Positions 62,091-64,000 of a stretch of DNA of 64,000 bases are shown piece after piece. Position 1 is the first letter of the stretch; every line of letters starts with the position of its first letter. Position numbers and translations under genes: made by a program. Source of the stretch: CAWANP01 sp963783445 (GTDB taxonomy: Bacteria; Chloroflexota; Anaerolineae; JAAYZQ01); NCBI GenBank assembly GCA_963783445.1, contig CAWANP010000012.1, positions 310,001 to 374,000 on the forward strand, in the 5' to 3' direction. The notes below the pieces were generated by a model, which was given only the letters and a program-made list of their open reading frames with translations, had not been told where the DNA came from and did no database searches.

Positions 62091-63488
62091 CTAGTGGCTG
62101 GCCCGGCCCAACGCGACGGCAAGCGCATCGGCCAGAGAACGTACTGGGATCGGCTCGATGCCCTCTGGAATATCTGGGATCCGGCGATGGGTACCCGGTA
62201 CAATGCACCGGCTGAAGCCCAACTTGGCTGCCTCGTGTACGCGCCGCGACAGCTGGCTCACAGTGCGCAACTCACCAGACAGGCCGATCTCTCCCACGGC
62301 CGCCAGGTCACTTGGCAGCGGCACGTTCTGAAAGCTTGAGGCGATAGCCAGGGCCAGCGCTAGATCAGCCGCAGGCTCGCTGATCCGCAACCCACCAACC
62401 ACGTTCACGAAAATATCCTGGTCGGCCAGGCGCAGTCCCACTCGTTTCGAGAGGACCGCAGCCAGCAGCAATAGCCGGTTAAAGTCCACGCCATTCGCCG
62501 TGCGCCGCGGCAGTCCGAAACTCGTCGTACTGGCCAGCGCCTGAATCTCAACCAAGAGGGGCCGCGTGCCTTCCATCGTTACAGCAATCGCCGAACCCGC
62601 CGCATCCGGCAGTCGTTCAGCCAGGAAAGCTTCCGAGGGATTGGTTACTTCGACCATGCCCTCCTCTGTCATCTCAAACACTCCTACCTCATTGGTCGAG
62701 CCAAAGCGGTTTTTCACGCTTCGTAACAAGCGGTGGGCATGAAAACGATCCCCCTCCAGGTAGAGCACGGCATCCACGATATGTTCCAACACACGCGGCC
62801 CAGCGATAGCGCCTGCTTTGGTCACGTGTCCTACCACAAAGATCGGTATCCCGCTTGCTTTGGCCAGCCGTAACAAAGTCGAAGCGCAGGCTTTGACTTG
62901 ACTCACACTCCCCGCAGCCGAGTCCAATTCCTCGGAAGAGATGGCCTGGATCGAGTCTACCACAACCAACTGCGGCCTCAACTGCTCAATGTGAGCCACA
63001 ACCTGGTCCAATAGCACCTCTGAGACGATATAGAGGCCCGGCTGCTGCAAGCCCAGGCGGTCAGCGCGCAGTTTGATCTGGTGTACCGACTCCTCACCCG
63101 AGATGTACAGGACTACAGGCGTGGTACCTGGTCCAGCGCCATCCTCTTCGGCCAGTTGTGCCGAGACTTGTAGTAATAGCGTAGATTTGCCGATACCCGG
63201 ATCCCCTCCGATGAGCACCACAGAACCCGGGACAATGCCGCCCCCCAATACCCGTGACAGTTCACCGTTGGCCACCGGCAAACGCAGTGATTGGTCAGCC
63301 TTGATTTCTGGCAATGACTGCGGCTGACTGGCCAACATCGAGGCATGTAGACCTGGCCGGGCCTTGCGCGACTCGACCACAGTCTCTGCCAGAGTATTCC
63401 ACTCACCACAAGCCTTGCACTGCCCAGTCCACTTTAGAGCTGCTGCCCCGCATGACTGGCATACATACCGGACACGTGTTTTACTCAT
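62091..63488 (-). CDS. radA: DNA repair protein RadA
   Basis: 465 aa. N-terminal zinc ribbon (YVCQSCGAAALKWTGQCKACGEW), RecA-like ATPase with GGDPGIGKSTLLL (Walker A) and LVVVDSIQAI (Walker B), the RadA motif KNRFGSTNEVG, and a Lon-like C-terminal domain. It drives branch migration in recombination. AGGAGC precedes the ATG. Follows clpC on the same strand. Confidence 0.96.
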   Translation of the reverse strand: MSKTRVRYVCQSCGAAALKWTGQCKACGEWNTLAETVVESRKARPGLHASMLASQPQSLPEIKADQSLRLPVANGELSRVLGGGIVPGSVVLIGGDPGIGKSTLLLQVSAQLAEEDGAGPGTTPVVLYISGEESVHQIKLRADRLGLQQPGLYIVSEVLLDQVVAHIEQLRPQLVVVDSIQAISSEELDSAAGSVSQVKACASTLLRLAKASGIPIFVVGHVTKAGAIAGPRVLEHIVDAVLYLEGDRFHAHRLLRSVKNRFGSTNEVGVFEMTEEGMVEVTNPSEAFLAERLPDAAGSAIAVTMEGTRPLLVEIQALASTTSFGLPRRTANGVDFNRLLLLAAVLSKRVGLRLADQDIFVNVVGGLRISEPAADLALALAIASSFQNVPLPSDLAAVGEIGLSGELRTVSQLSRRVHEAAKLGFSRCIVPGTHRRIPDIPEGIEPIPVRSLADALAVALGRASH

Positions 63489-63552
63489 CCTTGCTCCTGA
63501 TCGCTCAACGCAATCGCCCCCTTTGCGAGATCGGCTGGAAGCGAAATTCCTT

Positions 63553-63591
63553 AGAAAAAAAGATCGATTTCTAGGAATAGAAATCGATCTT
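63553..63591 (-). terminator. Rho-independent terminator of clpC
   Basis: On the minus strand AAGATCGATTTCTA pairs with TAGAAATCGATCTT (14 bp, positions 63591-63578 and 63573-63560) around a 4-nt loop, followed by a run of T residues (63559-63554). Confidence 0.88.
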
Positions 63592-63646
63592 CCAGTTCAC
63601 TACGGTGTTGCCACCGATCTTTATGAAACCTTACTAGCTTGGCGGC

Positions 63647-64000
63647 TTAGGGAAGCATCGATTCTAGCGCCTGGGATGCCTCGCCGTTTTCCACTTCCAC
63701 AATGGAGGGGTCTTCAGGGACAACATCCATTGACTGCTCGGCGCGGAACACCAACTCGCCATTTTCCAAATCCACTGTCACAGAATTGCCTTTGCTCAAG
63801 CCGCCGGCCAGCAACTCCTCTGAGAGAGAGTCTTCTACCTCGGCCTGGATCACCCGCCGCAGAGGACGTGCCCCCAAGTTGGGATCATAGCCTTTTTCGG
63901 CCAGGTACCCCCGTGCGGCATCGGTTAGCTTCAGGCGCATGTCATATTCCGCCAGCCGGAGGCACACCTTTTCGATCTCCAGGTCCACTATATCTGTGGT
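63647..64000 (-). CDS. clpC: ClpC-type Clp ATPase, C-terminal fragment at window edge
   Basis: The frame is open to the right edge; 117 codons are present. DLEIEKVCLRLAEYDMRLKLTDAARGYLAEKGYDPNLGARPLRRVIQ is the D2 small domain of ClpB/ClpC proteins (sensor-2 region GARPLRR), ending with an acidic tail. ClpC unfolds proteins for ClpP. Followed by a strong terminator, then radA. Confidence 0.9.
   Translation of the reverse strand, partial: TTDIVDLEIEKVCLRLAEYDMRLKLTDAARGYLAEKGYDPNLGARPLRRVIQAEVEDSLSEELLAGGLSKGNSVTVDLENGELVFRAEQSMDVVPEDPSIVEVENGEASQALESMLP

Overview
The window looks like a chromosomal stretch from a Chloroflexota-like bacterium (inference, no marker phylogeny was possible). Pointers are a PdtaS/ANTAR two-component pair, a DUF2079 membrane protein, NBR1-type Ig repeats on a glycosidase-like protein, many GTG/TTG starts, near-consensus sigma-70 promoters, and a clpC-radA-PIN/TRAM-cysS-rlmB housekeeping order. 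There are about 50 protein genes, two tRNAs (Pro-GGG, Tyr-GUA), one IS1182-type insertion sequence, no rRNA and no CRISPR.

Layout. 1-5.7 kb: a GT39-like membrane glycosyltransferase running off the left edge, a 1081-aa GH/Ig/discoidin protein, a Cys-rich small protein and an L,D-transpeptidase. 5.9-8.3 kb: ANTAR regulator, a frameshifted PdtaS-like kinase and tRNA-Pro. 8.4-15.5 kb: LarA-like enzyme, class III aminotransferase, an internally deleted amidinotransferase remnant, a frameshifted COG2403 GTPase, a thioesterase, a flavodoxin-like oxidoreductase and a zinc dehydrogenase. 15.7-19.6 kb: NarL-type kinase/regulator pair diverging from a GT2 and a radical SAM gene. 19.7-25.8 kb: a penta-heme lipoprotein built by internal duplication, an ethylbenzene-dehydrogenase-like heme protein and DUF2079/TIGR04282 glycosyltransferase genes. 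25.8-33.8 kb: Nudix (frameshifted), radical SAM/SPASM, methyltransferase, TfoX-N, IS1182, sialidase-like, DUF4180, GNAT, DinB. 34-42 kb: an amino-acid/guanidino-type enzyme cluster. 43-49.3 kb: membrane and envelope-stress-type genes ending in a holin/phosphatase/Yip1 fusion. 49.5-57.5 kb: hybrid histidine kinase, response regulator, large helicase, B12-radical SAM protein, tRNA-Tyr. 57.6-64 kb: the rlmB-cysS-kinase-PIN/TRAM-radA-clpC block on the minus strand.

The most interesting region is 34.3-41.9 kb. A plus-strand operon (class I aminotransferase, ureohydrolase, then only the first 41 codons of an ornithine cyclodeaminase) runs into a convergent minus-strand operon (Gfo/Idh oxidoreductase, intact ornithine cyclodeaminase-family enzyme, SelA-like PLP enzyme, group II PLP decarboxylase). 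With the amidinotransferase remnant at 11.4 kb it suggests a decaying or rearranged pathway for arginine, guanidino or diamino compounds; the substrate is not known.

A second theme is single-base insertions. At least eight apparent +1 shifts, all insertions, break or fuse otherwise well conserved genes (kinase x3, GTPase x2, DUF2079/TIGR04282, Nudix, transposase). They could be pseudogenes, but the uniform sign makes insertion-type sequencing or assembly error a serious alternative, and the calls at those loci should be read with that in mind.
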